Virus record (IMG/VR): IMGVR_UViG_3300007725_000008 | Span: 1-42,738 of that record | Direction: 5' to 3' (one strand) | DNA: 42,738 bases | Source: a virus | In this document: positions 33,673 through 41,590 of the stretch, piece after piece | Position numbering within the stretch: the first letter of the stretch is position 1 | How the letters are laid out: each line of letters opens with the position of its first letter | Notes under the pieces: model-generated | What the model saw: the letters and a program-made list of their open reading frames with translations, nothing else | What the model was told of the DNA's origin: nothing | Databases searched by the model: none | Made by a program: the position numbers and the translations under genes

Positions 33673-36076
33673 TGTTACGTCCTCTTAGTTTCAAAAGTTC
33701 TCTTTGCATTGCACTGTCTATACGCGCAGCAGTCTGCTGTTCCTGACTTGCCAAGCGTTTCTCAAACTGCTCGCCACGCATCTGCTGGTTCTGAGCCTCA
33801 AGCTGCAACTTCTGTTGATCCAACTGCGAATCCGCCTGCTCGCTCTGCGCCTTGATCTGCAACTCCTGCTCCTTCAGCTTTACCAATGGGTCCGGCTGAC
33901 CCGCTCCGCTGATCTGTGCCGACATCGCCTTCGCCTGTTGCATGCCCTCTGCCACAAACTGAGCCACCATCGCTTGGAACTGCATCTCCTGCTGATCCGC
34001 ATCCATAGGACCCATCTGCTGCATCTGAGCCATAGCCTGCTCTTCCGCCGCTATCTTTACATGCTCCATGACATGCTTCTGCATAGCAACAGCAACCGGC
34101 GGCATACCACCAACCATCGGACTCGCACCAAACACCAAATGTGACATAATGTGCGCCTGATGGTTCTGACCCTGAAACGCGTACAACGGTATCTGATCCA
34201 ACGCGTTGATGTTTTCCTGTGCAGGGTCCGTGGGCCGCGGGTCTTCTTCCGGCATCGCTTTCATAATGCGATCCGTATCAGTAACACCCAACGCCTCATA
34301 CATATCCCTGAACACTTCATGCATGTTATGCATATCAGGAGCCTGTGCAGCCAACTGCAACTTAGTCTGAGCCAACGCAATCCGCTGTGCCTGACTAAAT
34401 ACATTCGGATTCGATACAGGAACCACGTCCACACGATCATCAAAGTCCTCGGCCATGATCGTCTGATCGTCGCCCGCGACACTATACGGATACTCCTGCG
34501 GCAAGCTCTCGCTCATCACACGAGCAAGTATCTTGAACTCCTGACGCATCGCATAGTGCAACCTCTTATGCACAGCACTCATGACCCGCGAACCCTGTTC
34601 CAACATAGCGATAGTCGTGCCAACAGCAGCTTGCTGATTGCCGTCGCCCACCTTCATGTCAGTAATGGTCGCGAACCTCTGACCCGCCTGAACCACAAAC
34701 CCTAACAGGTTAAACAGTGTCTGGTCGGGTCCCTTAAAGGGCAGCGGCATGAGGCTATCTCGGATAGCCCCACCCGGCGCGTCCACGTCGCGGAACTCAC
34801 CGGGCTGAAGCGGATCGTCGTCATCTCTGATACGAAGTCCTCTGGCTTTAAAGCCAGCAGGGAGATTGGACAACGTACCTGCGTCGATCAACTGCCTCAG
34901 TGCTGCCGTGGCGGTACGGGATAGACCGCCAATCGTGTGAATCAGACCCAATCCATAGAACCCAAAGCCCGGTAGGAACTTGTAATGCACGAAGTAGTTG
35001 ATCTTCTTGCGTATCGGGTCGTCTTCACGATAATTCCGCCGAATAGACAATATCTGCCCGTTATCCTGCGAAATCGTCACCACATAAGGCAATTTAATGC
35101 CCGTTGGCTCGCCATTCTCGTCCATATCCTCATGACCCAACAGGTCCAGATCAACGTGGCACTCCAACAAAGTACAGTCGTAATCTATCTGTGACGGCTC
35201 AAATCCCCCAATTCGGTCCATCTCAGACGTTACTTCGTCTATATCCTGCTGCGAAGGCAATACAGGAATGTCTAAATAAAACCCGCCAACCTGCATTTTA
35301 CGCAGATCGTTCAACGACATCTTCACAACCTGTGTCACATTCGGACATGTCTCCAAATCCGACGTGTCGTAAGGAACCACCAAGTTCTCAGCAGGTACGA
35401 ACTTCGCCACAATGCGGCTCAAGTTCGAATCATAGTACACCTTCTTGAATGTACTGCCCGCCAACGGAAGATAAAACAACATCTGGTCCATGTCAGGCGT
35501 GTACTCTTCCATCACGTTCGTGATGTAGTAGTTCATAAACTGCTTAACACGCGCCGCCTGATCCACCTTGTCACGAGTCTCTTTGCCCAAAACAACAGTG
35601 CGAACAGGACCAGAAGCAGGCAATAACTCATTAAACGCCTGTGCCTGAAACTGTGTAGCCGCCTCGGCCAACAACGGGTGAGTCACGCCAGAGGCTCCAC
35701 GGAAAGGCTGCGTCCGCTCCTCATAGGCAAACCCAAGCAACTCCAACCCGTTAGAATACGTGTCTTCCCACTCCTGACGCGACGCCTTGTTCGACTCAAA
35801 CTCACTTATCAAATCACCAGATATACGAGCTAACTCCATATCAGGCAGCGTTTCCGCCAAGTTCTCTTCAAAACCACCCTCTGGCATTTCCGCCATAGGC
35901 TCAAAATCTACTACAACGTCGCCGTTCTCTTCCTCAATGATCTCTATTTCATCACCAAGGTCCGTGAGCAGCGGTTCTTGGCCAGAGTCAGGTATCTCAA
36001 GCTCTAACTCCGCCGCCATCTCACCCTCGTCAAGCTGAGATGGAACCACTAATCCCGCAATCGGTTCTCTAGCCAT
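33659..36076 (-). CDS. Portal protein, P22-type (805 aa)
   Basis: An 805-aa protein: an acidic N-terminal 90 residues, then the portal core with KASRQEWEDTYSNGLELLGF, RTQPFRGASGVTHPLLAEAA, PAENLVVPYDT, KFLPGFGFYGLGLIHTIGG and a long helical Gln/Met-rich C-terminus (about 640-800), the barrel and tail-interacting part. It is close to P22 gp1 in length (725 aa) and pattern. The dodecameric ring is the DNA gate and head-tail joint. It lies directly downstream of terL, as usual, with GGAG before the ATG. Confidence 0.9.
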   Translation of the reverse strand: MAREPIAGLVVPSQLDEGEMAAELELEIPDSGQEPLLTDLGDEIEIIEEENGDVVVDFEPMAEMPEGGFEENLAETLPDMELARISGDLISEFESNKASRQEWEDTYSNGLELLGFAYEERTQPFRGASGVTHPLLAEAATQFQAQAFNELLPASGPVRTVVLGKETRDKVDQAARVKQFMNYYITNVMEEYTPDMDQMLFYLPLAGSTFKKVYYDSNLSRIVAKFVPAENLVVPYDTSDLETCPNVTQVVKMSLNDLRKMQVGGFYLDIPVLPSQQDIDEVTSEMDRIGGFEPSQIDYDCTLLECHVDLDLLGHEDMDENGEPTGIKLPYVVTISQDNGQILSIRRNYREDDPIRKKINYFVHYKFLPGFGFYGLGLIHTIGGLSRTATAALRQLIDAGTLSNLPAGFKARGLRIRDDDDPLQPGEFRDVDAPGGAIRDSLMPLPFKGPDQTLFNLLGFVVQAGQRFATITDMKVGDGNQQAAVGTTIAMLEQGSRVMSAVHKRLHYAMRQEFKILARVMSESLPQEYPYSVAGDDQTIMAEDFDDRVDVVPVSNPNVFSQAQRIALAQTKLQLAAQAPDMHNMHEVFRDMYEALGVTDTDRIMKAMPEEDPRPTDPAQENINALDQIPLYAFQGQNHQAHIMSHLVFGASPMVGGMPPVAVAMQKHVMEHVKIAAEEQAMAQMQQMGPMDADQQEMQFQAMVAQFVAEGMQQAKAMSAQISGAGQPDPLVKLKEQELQIKAQSEQADSQLDQQKLQLEAQNQQMRGEQFEKRLASQEQQTAARIDSAMQRELLKLRGRNNGQS

Positions 36077-36088
36077 GCGCTACTCCAA

Positions 36089-37549
36089 TCAATAATATGC
36101 CCGTATCCTAGCAGATTCCCCGCCTTCTTGCCAATCATCTGTTGGCAACTGCACAAAATTACCCTGTCGATACCTCATCAAAGCCTGAGTCATGCTGTCA
36201 ACCAAGTCGTCATGCTCACCATTCGGAAACGCCGCAACTTCCTCAATCAACTCATCCGCAAACACCTCATCAGGTGCCCAAACCATACCTGCCTCAAACA
36301 ACGGACTTACACTATGAACACGCGTAACCTTGTCGTTACCCCTACTCGGCGTGAAATTTACAACAGGTATCCCCATGTTCCGCAATTCATGCGTCAAAGG
36401 CATACCACTCGCCTTCGCCTCAATTATCACCGTGTCGGGGTCCCAAAACTGATACTCCTCTAACGCCTTCGCCTTCAACTCAGGAAACTCCCAACGACCC
36501 TTCTTACTATCCAACAATATCAAGTTAGGACCCGAACCACCCTCATTCGGATAAAACACACCCCACGTCGTAATCGCACTATAGTCAGCACTCTCTCGCT
36601 TACTAAACGCAGTATCATAACTCTGAATCACATACTCCAACTGCGGAACAGTCTCCTTCTCCCAAACACGCCACCACTCACGCTTGATAATCGCATTCTC
36701 TTCACCCGTAGGTTGCTGCTGATACTGAGCGTTCCACTTGCTCGGCGGAATAGATGCGCGGACCGCGGTCAAATCCTCAAGACTCCAGAACTCAGGCCAA
36801 CACGGAGTCCCATCATCAAATATAGCCGGCAACTCCACAACTTCCCACTGATCCGCCAACGGGTCTTTAGCCATAGCCCGCAACAACTGACCCGTCATGT
36901 CCTTCTCAGACCAACGCGTCTGAACCAAAACAATACTACCACCCGGCTGTAAACGCTGTCGGGGACCCCCAGTATACCAATCCCAAGCATCATCAAAACC
37001 ACTGTTGCTCATCGCAGTCTGCTCAGAATGAGGGTCATCGATAATCACCAAGTCACCACCACGACCCGCCAAGTTCGAACCAACACCAACAGCATAGTAC
37101 ATCCCACCACGGCTCGTGTCCCACCGACCAGAGGCTTTACTGTCCGCCGCGAGCTTTACGTCAGGGAAAACATCCTTGAACTCGTCACTGTCAATCAGGT
37201 TCTTCGTCTTCCGACCAAAGTTCACTGCAAGCTCCGTAGTGTGCGTCGCCTGAATGATTTTCATGTTAGGATTCTTGCCCATCATCCACGCCGGAAACAA
37301 GAAAGATGCGAACTCACTCTTCGTGTGCCTCGGGGCCATATTGATGATTAATCTCTTCAATTCACCACTAGCTACGCGCTCTAGTTTTTCGGCTATAATC
37401 CGATGGTGCCTACCAGATATAAAGTCTGGCCACATCGCAGACACAAAATCTAGAAAATTTTCACGGCAAGCTTCCTGTTTTTCAATCTGTGCCAGACGCA
37501 ATCTAAGCTTTAATGCTCTGTCTTCTACTGAACTTGTGGTTGCATTCAT
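36089..37549 (-). CDS. terL: Terminase large subunit (packaging motor ATPase/nuclease)
   Basis: A 486-aa protein with a deviant Walker A (72-79, APRHTKSE), Walker B (166-172, DLVIIDD), and a coupling motif (VLVQTRWSEKDMTG, 207-220). The RNase-H-fold nuclease part supplies acidic residues D312 (QSYDTAF), E377 (VIIEAKA) and D447/D448 (HDDLVDS). All elements of a TerL are present, so it should be active. It would drive DNA into the head through the portal. It is separated from the small subunit by a 4-kb module. Confidence 0.95.
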   Translation of the reverse strand: MNATTSSVEDRALKLRLRLAQIEKQEACRENFLDFVSAMWPDFISGRHHRIIAEKLERVASGELKRLIINMAPRHTKSEFASFLFPAWMMGKNPNMKIIQATHTTELAVNFGRKTKNLIDSDEFKDVFPDVKLAADSKASGRWDTSRGGMYYAVGVGSNLAGRGGDLVIIDDPHSEQTAMSNSGFDDAWDWYTGGPRQRLQPGGSIVLVQTRWSEKDMTGQLLRAMAKDPLADQWEVVELPAIFDDGTPCWPEFWSLEDLTAVRASIPPSKWNAQYQQQPTGEENAIIKREWWRVWEKETVPQLEYVIQSYDTAFSKRESADYSAITTWGVFYPNEGGSGPNLILLDSKKGRWEFPELKAKALEEYQFWDPDTVIIEAKASGMPLTHELRNMGIPVVNFTPSRGNDKVTRVHSVSPLFEAGMVWAPDEVFADELIEEVAAFPNGEHDDLVDSMTQALMRYRQGNFVQLPTDDWQEGGESARIRAYY

Positions 37550-38040
37550 GTCGGGGACCCTAAACGATTTTATGCGATATCCAACATATAATGCATATTC
37601 GTTCGTTTTTACAGATAATTATTTGCGAAAAACATGGCCCAAGCCCCCGAGTGGGCGGCGTGGGGGCCGCGCTGCGCGGGCCGCGAAACTTGGTTTCCGG
37701 CCGTTGTTTTGTGACCCGATATGCGGGGGACCCGACGCGTTGCCGGTGCATCGATGACCGCGATCCGCGGGCCAAATTTCACCGGCCATATACAATTAAT
37801 TAATTGCACCGGTCCGATTAATTACATCGACAATTAATTGTAATTGCGATTTTGGGCGCAGTTATTTCCCCGCGGTTTGGGGACCAGTTCGCACGGCCGC
37901 TGCACAGTTTTAATCGGCGGCCGCGTCGCACGTTTGGGGATCGGCGGGGCGGGATCCGATGACCACGGCCCACGGTTCGCGGCGCGTGGTACGTTTGGCA
38001 GGCAGCGCGGGCGGCGGCCGCTGGCTTGTATTAAAGACAA
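37550..38040. other. 490-base non-coding stretch with palindromes
   Basis: No frame here has a ribosome site or recognisable product. The stretch mixes GC-rich blocks with AT-rich palindromes: CAATTAATTAATTG at 37793-37806 and ACAATTAATTGT at 37830-37841. Two GCGGCCGC sites flank it near 37916 and 38014. A TATGCGAT element (near 37573) lies upstream of terL. A promoter or leader for terL, a packaging site or an origin are all possible. Confidence 0.5.
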
Positions 38041-38066
38041 ATAAAAAGGCCCGCACGGGGCGGGCC
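38041..38066 (-). terminator. Rho-independent terminator of the accessory module
   Basis: On the minus strand GGCCCGC pairs with GCGGGCC around a CCCGT loop, followed by TTTTTAT. It lies after the stop of the 84-aa gene and separates the module from the non-coding stretch. Confidence 0.85.
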
Positions 38067-38093
38067 AATCGTTGGTTTGTGTCGGTGCGTTGG

Positions 38094-38348
38094 TTAGCGT
38101 TGCGGCGTTATATCGAATGAATAGGTCAACGTTTCGCAAGCCAAAACGCCAAATTTCGCCGCGTCGTGATACCGCATGAATTGCGGTTCGTCGTCGCAAT
38201 CAATCGGCCAACACTGGTTATATTCCCGCGTCATCCAATTGGTGAACGCGTCCAGTGCGGCGTTGTCGTCGTCATCCAACCCGCTTGGGTCATCATTGAT
38301 TAAGGCGCACGCCCAATGAGCGGGCAATTGGAAATTTTCAATTTTCAT
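38094..38348 (-). CDS. Small DUF6926-like protein (84 aa)
   Basis: I chose the ATG at 38348, just after the upstream stop; a longer frame enters the previous gene. The sequence FQLPAHWACALINDDPSGLDDDD and CDDEPQFMRYHDAAKFG matches a small family common on phages and plasmids (as I recall, DUF6926): an LPxHWACALIN(D)D..GL(D/E)DxD opening and a later DEPxFxxxHDA. Function unknown. It is the last gene of the module. Confidence 0.75.
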   Translation of the reverse strand: MKIENFQLPAHWACALINDDPSGLDDDDNAALDAFTNWMTREYNQCWPIDCDDEPQFMRYHDAAKFGVLACETLTYSFDITPQR

Positions 38349-38349
38349 A

Positions 38350-38580
38350 TCAAAATGCCTCACTGCGGATTGCGCGGCGTTGTTCGTCGTAAAGCTTAAC
38401 CCAACGTTCACAAGCTTTAACGGCCGCTGCGGGCGTTTGGGCCTTGGCATCGCTTATGCGTTCCAAAATGTCCCCGTCGTCGTAACATTCAACTAAGATA
38501 TCCCAACCGTCGATTTCGTAATTGTCCAAGGCATGGCGGCGCACTGCATGTATTAGATCGCTCTCGCTGTAATTTGTCAT
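38350..38580 (-). CDS. Small acidic protein (76 aa)
   Basis: The ATG at 38580 has a GTGAGGAAAAT ribosome region; the frame upstream is leader and hairpin. The product (MTNYSESDLIHAVRRHALDN, then GWDILVECYDDGD and a helix AVKACERWVKLYDEQRR) is helix-strand-helix and acidic. No family recognised. The next gene starts 1 base after its stop. Confidence 0.75.
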   Translation of the reverse strand: MTNYSESDLIHAVRRHALDNYEIDGWDILVECYDDGDILERISDAKAQTPAAAVKACERWVKLYDEQRRAIRSEAF

Positions 38581-38593
38581 ATTTTCCTCACAA

Positions 38594-38620
38594 ATAAAAA
38601 AGGGCGGGATTGCCCCGCCC
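38594..38620 (-). terminator. Intergenic GC hairpin T1
   Basis: GGGCGGG pairs with CCCGCCC around GCAAT, followed by TTTTTTATT and then GTGAGGAAAATATG. It belongs to a repeated hairpin-RBS cassette of the module, and ends transcripts of the 149-aa gene or acts as a leader hairpin of the 76-aa gene. Confidence 0.75.
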
Positions 38621-38624
38621 AATT

Positions 38625-38647
38625 GATCGCATATTATCGCTTATCAG
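38625..38647 (-). promoter_or_regulatory. ATATGCGAT element D
   Basis: Sense strand GATAAGCGATAATATGCGAT, overlapping the 3' end of the 149-aa gene. It aligns with elements at 39557-39579, 40762-40783 and, inverted, 41527-41550. Promoter or operator is inferred from repetition and position. Confidence 0.45.
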
Positions 38648-39093
38648 TCAAACCGTGCGATTTTCGCTTGGTCCAGATTGAATTGACGGTGTCGAATTGC
38701 AACGATTGCACATTCATAAATGAAACATTCAACGTCGTCGGTTTGCAATTTCACGATTGGGTGCATGAATGGATCGCCGTCGTATCCAGAGCGGTAAACG
38801 CCCGCGGGATCGATCACGCCGTTTTTGGACCACGCGTTGGATTGGAACCCGCCGCAACCATAGGCACGGTCCATCCCGTCGGCCACAAATTGCAAAAGAT
38901 AGGCGGGATCGGTGATGTATTCCCGCCCATCGGCGTTGGCCGCTTCCCAAAAAAACATCGGGATAACGCCCGCCATATCGCGCCAATAATCCCGCAACGT
39001 TTCGACGTCGTCGTTTTTGGTTGGGTTCCATTGTGCGCCACATAGGCCCAAAATTATTTCCTGCGGATCGATTGCGAAAATTGGACTGCTCAT
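38644..39093 (-). CDS. Uncharacterised protein of the accessory module (149 aa)
   Basis: The ATG at 39093 has an ATGA overlap with the upstream gene. The product opens MSSPIFAIDPQEIILGLCGA, with a helical segment VETLRDYWRDMAGVIPMFFWE, a GYDGDPFMHPIVKLQTDDV strand and the end IRHRQFNLDQAKIARFD. No family recognised. Codon use is GC-richer than in the structural genes. Confidence 0.75.
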   Translation of the reverse strand: MSSPIFAIDPQEIILGLCGAQWNPTKNDDVETLRDYWRDMAGVIPMFFWEAANADGREYITDPAYLLQFVADGMDRAYGCGGFQSNAWSKNGVIDPAGVYRSGYDGDPFMHPIVKLQTDDVECFIYECAIVAIRHRQFNLDQAKIARFD

Positions 39094-39506
39094 GCCTTCA
39101 CCTCTAACGTTGCCGTGATTGTACCGTCGCGCACCCAATCGCGGATCGTATCGCGCACGGCGTCCGCTATTTCGTCGTCGTTGGTTTGGTATTCCTCGAT
39201 GTTGCTTTCGGTGATGACATCTTGAATATCTAACGCGTCGCGAACGTCGCTTTCATATTCTTTTACAAAATCCATCAACGCATCAGAATTGTCGCGCACA
39301 TAATCTTTGAACGCGCCTTTCAAATAGCGTTCCATTGACGGGATCAAAAGCGCGTCGATCTGGTTGCGCATTGCATCGCGTTCCCGTTCGTAGGTTTCAG
39401 CGTTATTTTGCGCCGCTTCCAATTGGGCGGATAAGTTTTCATTTCGCGCGGTTAATTCTGCATGCGTTAGCATTGGGCCGCGTAGTTCAAGATTAGAATT
39501 TTCCAT
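39090..39506 (-). CDS. Coiled-coil acidic protein (138 aa)
   Basis: A 138-aa acidic protein; residues about 14-55 are a predicted coiled coil (ENLSAQLEAAQNNAETYERE) and the rest helical with many Asp/Glu (KDYVRDNSDALMDFV, IADAVRDTIRDWVRDGTI). TATGAGGTAAAACA precedes the ATG. No family recognised. ATGA overlap couples it to the next gene. Confidence 0.75.
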   Translation of the reverse strand: MENSNLELRGPMLTHAELTARNENLSAQLEAAQNNAETYERERDAMRNQIDALLIPSMERYLKGAFKDYVRDNSDALMDFVKEYESDVRDALDIQDVITESNIEEYQTNDDEIADAVRDTIRDWVRDGTITATLEVKA

Positions 39507-39524
39507 TGTTTTACCTCATAAATA

Positions 39525-39552
39525 GAAAAAGGGGCAGGATTACCCCGCCCCC
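39525..39552 (-). terminator. Intergenic GC hairpin T2
   Basis: GGGGCGGG and CCTGCCCC pair around GTAAT (one G-U), followed by TTTTTCTATTTATGAGGTAAAA and the ATG. The hairpin is the same as at 40737-40757. Confidence 0.8.
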
Positions 39553-39556
39553 AATA

Positions 39557-39579
39557 AATCGCATATTGTCCTATATGTA
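39557..39579 (-). promoter_or_regulatory. ATATGCGAT element A
   Basis: Sense ACATATAGGACAATATGCGA, directly before hairpin T2. It matches elements D and B in the GAYAATATGNGA core. Role inferred. Confidence 0.45.
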
Positions 39580-39592
39580 AAGAATTAAAACT

Positions 39593-40714
39593 TTAAGCGG
39601 CAATCCGCGCCCAATCGCGGTTGGATATGTTGAGCAATTGCCCGCCGCGTTCCTGCCACATGTCGACGTCGTCAATATCCGCCTTATGGGCACAAGCGGT
39701 CACTGCATTAACCAACGTCGCACGGGATAGCGGCCGCCCCTGCTCATATCCAGATTGGCCAATCGTTTGCATCAAACCGTTCAAAACGTCATTATTTTCT
39801 TTTTTCGACAATTTCAAAACGGTTCCCACACTCTCGACAATGTCCACAACCTCGTATTCACCTTCAATTACGTCGTCGGCCGCGCGGCGCATCTGGTCCA
39901 ATACCGCATCAAAACTTTCACGCGACGCATAAGCGGCCGTCAAATCGCGAAGTTTTAATTCCAGTGCGCGGTTGTCAGCGTCTTTGGCCTCGTTAGACAA
40001 AAGGCCATAATCCGATTGGTCCCGTGCGCTCGTAATGTGAGAGCTGCGCGTTTTGTTTTGGGTTTGCATACCGTTCAGACATGCCAAGGTCCAGTTGATC
40101 TGATAAACAGAAACAGAACCCGCGCCAACTTCAGAGTTTTGGAAACCGATGCCATTGGCCATAAGATCACCAACGGCCGCGCCTTCCCCCGTTTGGGTTT
40201 CAGATTTAAGGCGCAAATAAAGGCGCTTGTCTGAAACGTCCGCGTTAACAACCTTCCATTGTGCATCGCTTTCCATCAATTGGGGCAAGCTTGCCTGTAA
40301 CAAATTGACATTGTCGAAAGTTTTAAACTTATCAGAAACAAACGCCCGCGCCGTTCCGCTTGTTTCATCCCCGTCGAGATATGTCCGCACCATGCGGTTA
40401 ACGGGTTCTTTCTGCCAACGCGCATTAATTAGGGCGTCATATTCGGCGGGATAATTGGCTTGCAAACGACGGGCCGTGCGGGTGTCGATTTCGGCGGCCT
40501 GTGCGATTTGGCCCTGCGTAAATTCGTTGATCTTTAAAACGCGCGTTGGTTCGCCCCCGTTTTGTTCAATAACCAATTGCGGATTGCCATCAACGTCAGT
40601 GACCTTGGCAAGGTTATTTGTGGACGTCAGAAAATCCGCGCTGCGGTTGTGACGTTCCTGCACGGTTTGTAGTAATTGTGAAAGTGTGCCTTTTTCGTTT
40701 TCAATGCTATGCAT
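39593..40714 (-). CDS. DUF932-like phage/plasmid protein (373 aa)
   Basis: The central pattern is that of DUF932 (phage/plasmid-like protein): RAFVSDKFKTFDN at 123-135, a RLYLRLKS strand, GIGFQNSEVGAGSVSV (188-203) and INWTLACLNGM (206-216). Earlier residues 60-95 hold a TQGQIAQAAEIDTRTARRL helix-turn-helix-like segment, common in the family. The role of DUF932 is not established. TATGAGGTAAAAAC precedes the ATG. Neighbouring genes have the same leader. Confidence 0.8.
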   Translation of the reverse strand: MHSIENEKGTLSQLLQTVQERHNRSADFLTSTNNLAKVTDVDGNPQLVIEQNGGEPTRVLKINEFTQGQIAQAAEIDTRTARRLQANYPAEYDALINARWQKEPVNRMVRTYLDGDETSGTARAFVSDKFKTFDNVNLLQASLPQLMESDAQWKVVNADVSDKRLYLRLKSETQTGEGAAVGDLMANGIGFQNSEVGAGSVSVYQINWTLACLNGMQTQNKTRSSHITSARDQSDYGLLSNEAKDADNRALELKLRDLTAAYASRESFDAVLDQMRRAADDVIEGEYEVVDIVESVGTVLKLSKKENNDVLNGLMQTIGQSGYEQGRPLSRATLVNAVTACAHKADIDDVDMWQERGGQLLNISNRDWARIAA

Positions 40715-40736
40715 GTTTTTACCTCATAAATGCAAA

Positions 40737-40757
40737 GGGGCAGGATTACCCCGCCCC
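40737..40757 (-). promoter_or_regulatory. Intergenic GC hairpin T3
   Basis: The same 21-base hairpin as T2, between element B and the ribosome site ATTTATGAGGTAAAA. The T-tract is interrupted (TTTGCATTT), so termination would be weak; it may be a leader structure. Confidence 0.6.
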
Positions 40758-40761
40758 GTTT

Positions 40762-40783
40762 GTCTCATATTATCGCATATGAT
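40762..40783 (-). promoter_or_regulatory. ATATGCGAT element B
   Basis: Sense CATATGCGATAATATGAGAC, before hairpin T3. Shares the GAYAATATG core with A and D and ATATGAGACAAA with C. Confidence 0.45.
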
Positions 40784-40806
40784 GCAATACTGAATTTTTA
40801 AAAAGT

Positions 40807-41511
40807 TTATTCCGCGCCAATATCGCCCGCAACATGGTGGCGCACAATTGACCGCGGCGGCAAACCAGAAACAAAACGTTTCAGTTTTTCCCCGTCGGTT
40901 TCATCTTGCGACGCGTTGGCGGTTTCATCCCACCAAATCCGACAGTTTCCCGCATCCGCATAGCATCCGCCGCGAATAGTTGGATCGGCGGCCGCGCGTT
41001 TACTCGGACCGTGCGCAGTAAATCCAACAATAAAATTGCGATTTAGGCGGGCGCACAAGGGTTCCCCGTTCCCACATTGGGCGCAAGATATATCGCGATA
41101 TTCGGCAGGGCAGCGCACAATAGTTTTCCCGTGCGGCGCGGCAGTTTTGCGGCCGTGCCAAAATTCCGCGGGCACAACCAGAACAGAGGGAACGCCGTTA
41201 TAAATCGACGCCGTCGCGGCAAGCGCGCTTTCTGTTGAAAAGTTTACGACGGTTTTCCCCTCTGTTAATTTTTTGCCCCAACCGAAAACATTGGGATCAA
41301 AATGCGAATATGTAAACGAAACGCCTTTGCTAGGCACCGCGTCCAATAACGCGTCAAAATATTCCCAATCAATTGATTTTGTCCCCGTCCCGCTGCAATT
41401 CATTTTGCAATCAATTGGGCAAGTCCCGTATTTGTTCTTTGTGCCCGCCCGATATGTTACAGCGATGCCTTTGGTTTTTTTAGCGCGTGAAATTTCTACT
41501 GTCTTTAGCAT
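40807..41511 (-). CDS. Cys-rich protein with DUF7227/Gp88-like motifs in unusual order (234 aa)
   Basis: I place the start at the ATG at 41511, preceded by ATGAGGTAAACGTT; the frame upstream (to 41586) is leader. Nine Cys occur: C31, C35, C39; C134, C143, C146, C153; C183, C190. In order: CPIDCKMNC (31-39), GVSFTYSHFDPN (63-74), VVNFST, an RCPAEYRDISCAQCGNGEPLC block (133-153), VGFTAHG (162-168), GGCYADAGNCRIWWD (181-195) and LPPRSIVRHHVAGD (217-230). These are elements I associate with DUF7227/Gp88-type Cys proteins, which probably bind metal or an iron-sulfur cluster, but the GCYA and RHxxGD elements normally precede the YTH and AHG ones. Function unknown. Confidence 0.7.
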   Translation of the reverse strand: MLKTVEISRAKKTKGIAVTYRAGTKNKYGTCPIDCKMNCSGTGTKSIDWEYFDALLDAVPSKGVSFTYSHFDPNVFGWGKKLTEGKTVVNFSTESALAATASIYNGVPSVLVVPAEFWHGRKTAAPHGKTIVRCPAEYRDISCAQCGNGEPLCARLNRNFIVGFTAHGPSKRAAADPTIRGGCYADAGNCRIWWDETANASQDETDGEKLKRFVSGLPPRSIVRHHVAGDIGAE

Positions 41512-41526
41512 AACGTTTACCTCATG

Positions 41527-41550
41527 ATATGCGATTTGTCTCATATAAAT
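41527..41550 (-). promoter_or_regulatory. ATCGCATAT element C (inverted copy)
   Basis: Sense ATTTATATGAGACAAATCGC followed by ATAT. It sits between the terminator and the ribosome site, so it must contain or overlap the promoter of the Cys-rich gene if that gene has its own start of transcription. Confidence 0.45.
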
Positions 41551-41554
41551 GGCA

Positions 41555-41583
41555 AATAAAAAACCCCGCGTCAATAGCGGGGT
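41555..41583 (-). terminator. Terminator after the 29-aa ORF
   Basis: ACCCCGC and GCGGGGT pair around TATTGAC, followed by TTTTTATTTG. It follows the stop of the 29-aa ORF by about 8 bases and isolates the downstream module. Confidence 0.85.
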
Positions 41584-41590
41584 CAAATTT

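Noticed and set aside
37560-37775. 71-aa minus-strand frame before terL
   Set aside because: No start signal, no plausible composition, and open frames occur on the opposite strand as well.
37834-38199. 121-aa minus-strand frame in the GC-rich non-coding stretch
   Set aside because: It overlaps the terminator and the 84-aa gene, has no ribosome site, and its residue pattern is Pro/Arg-rich noise typical of GC-rich non-coding DNA.
41512-41586. Upstream extension of the Cys-rich gene
   Set aside because: The extra codons are the terminator and leader; ATGAGGTAAACGTT directly before the ATG at 41511 decides the start.
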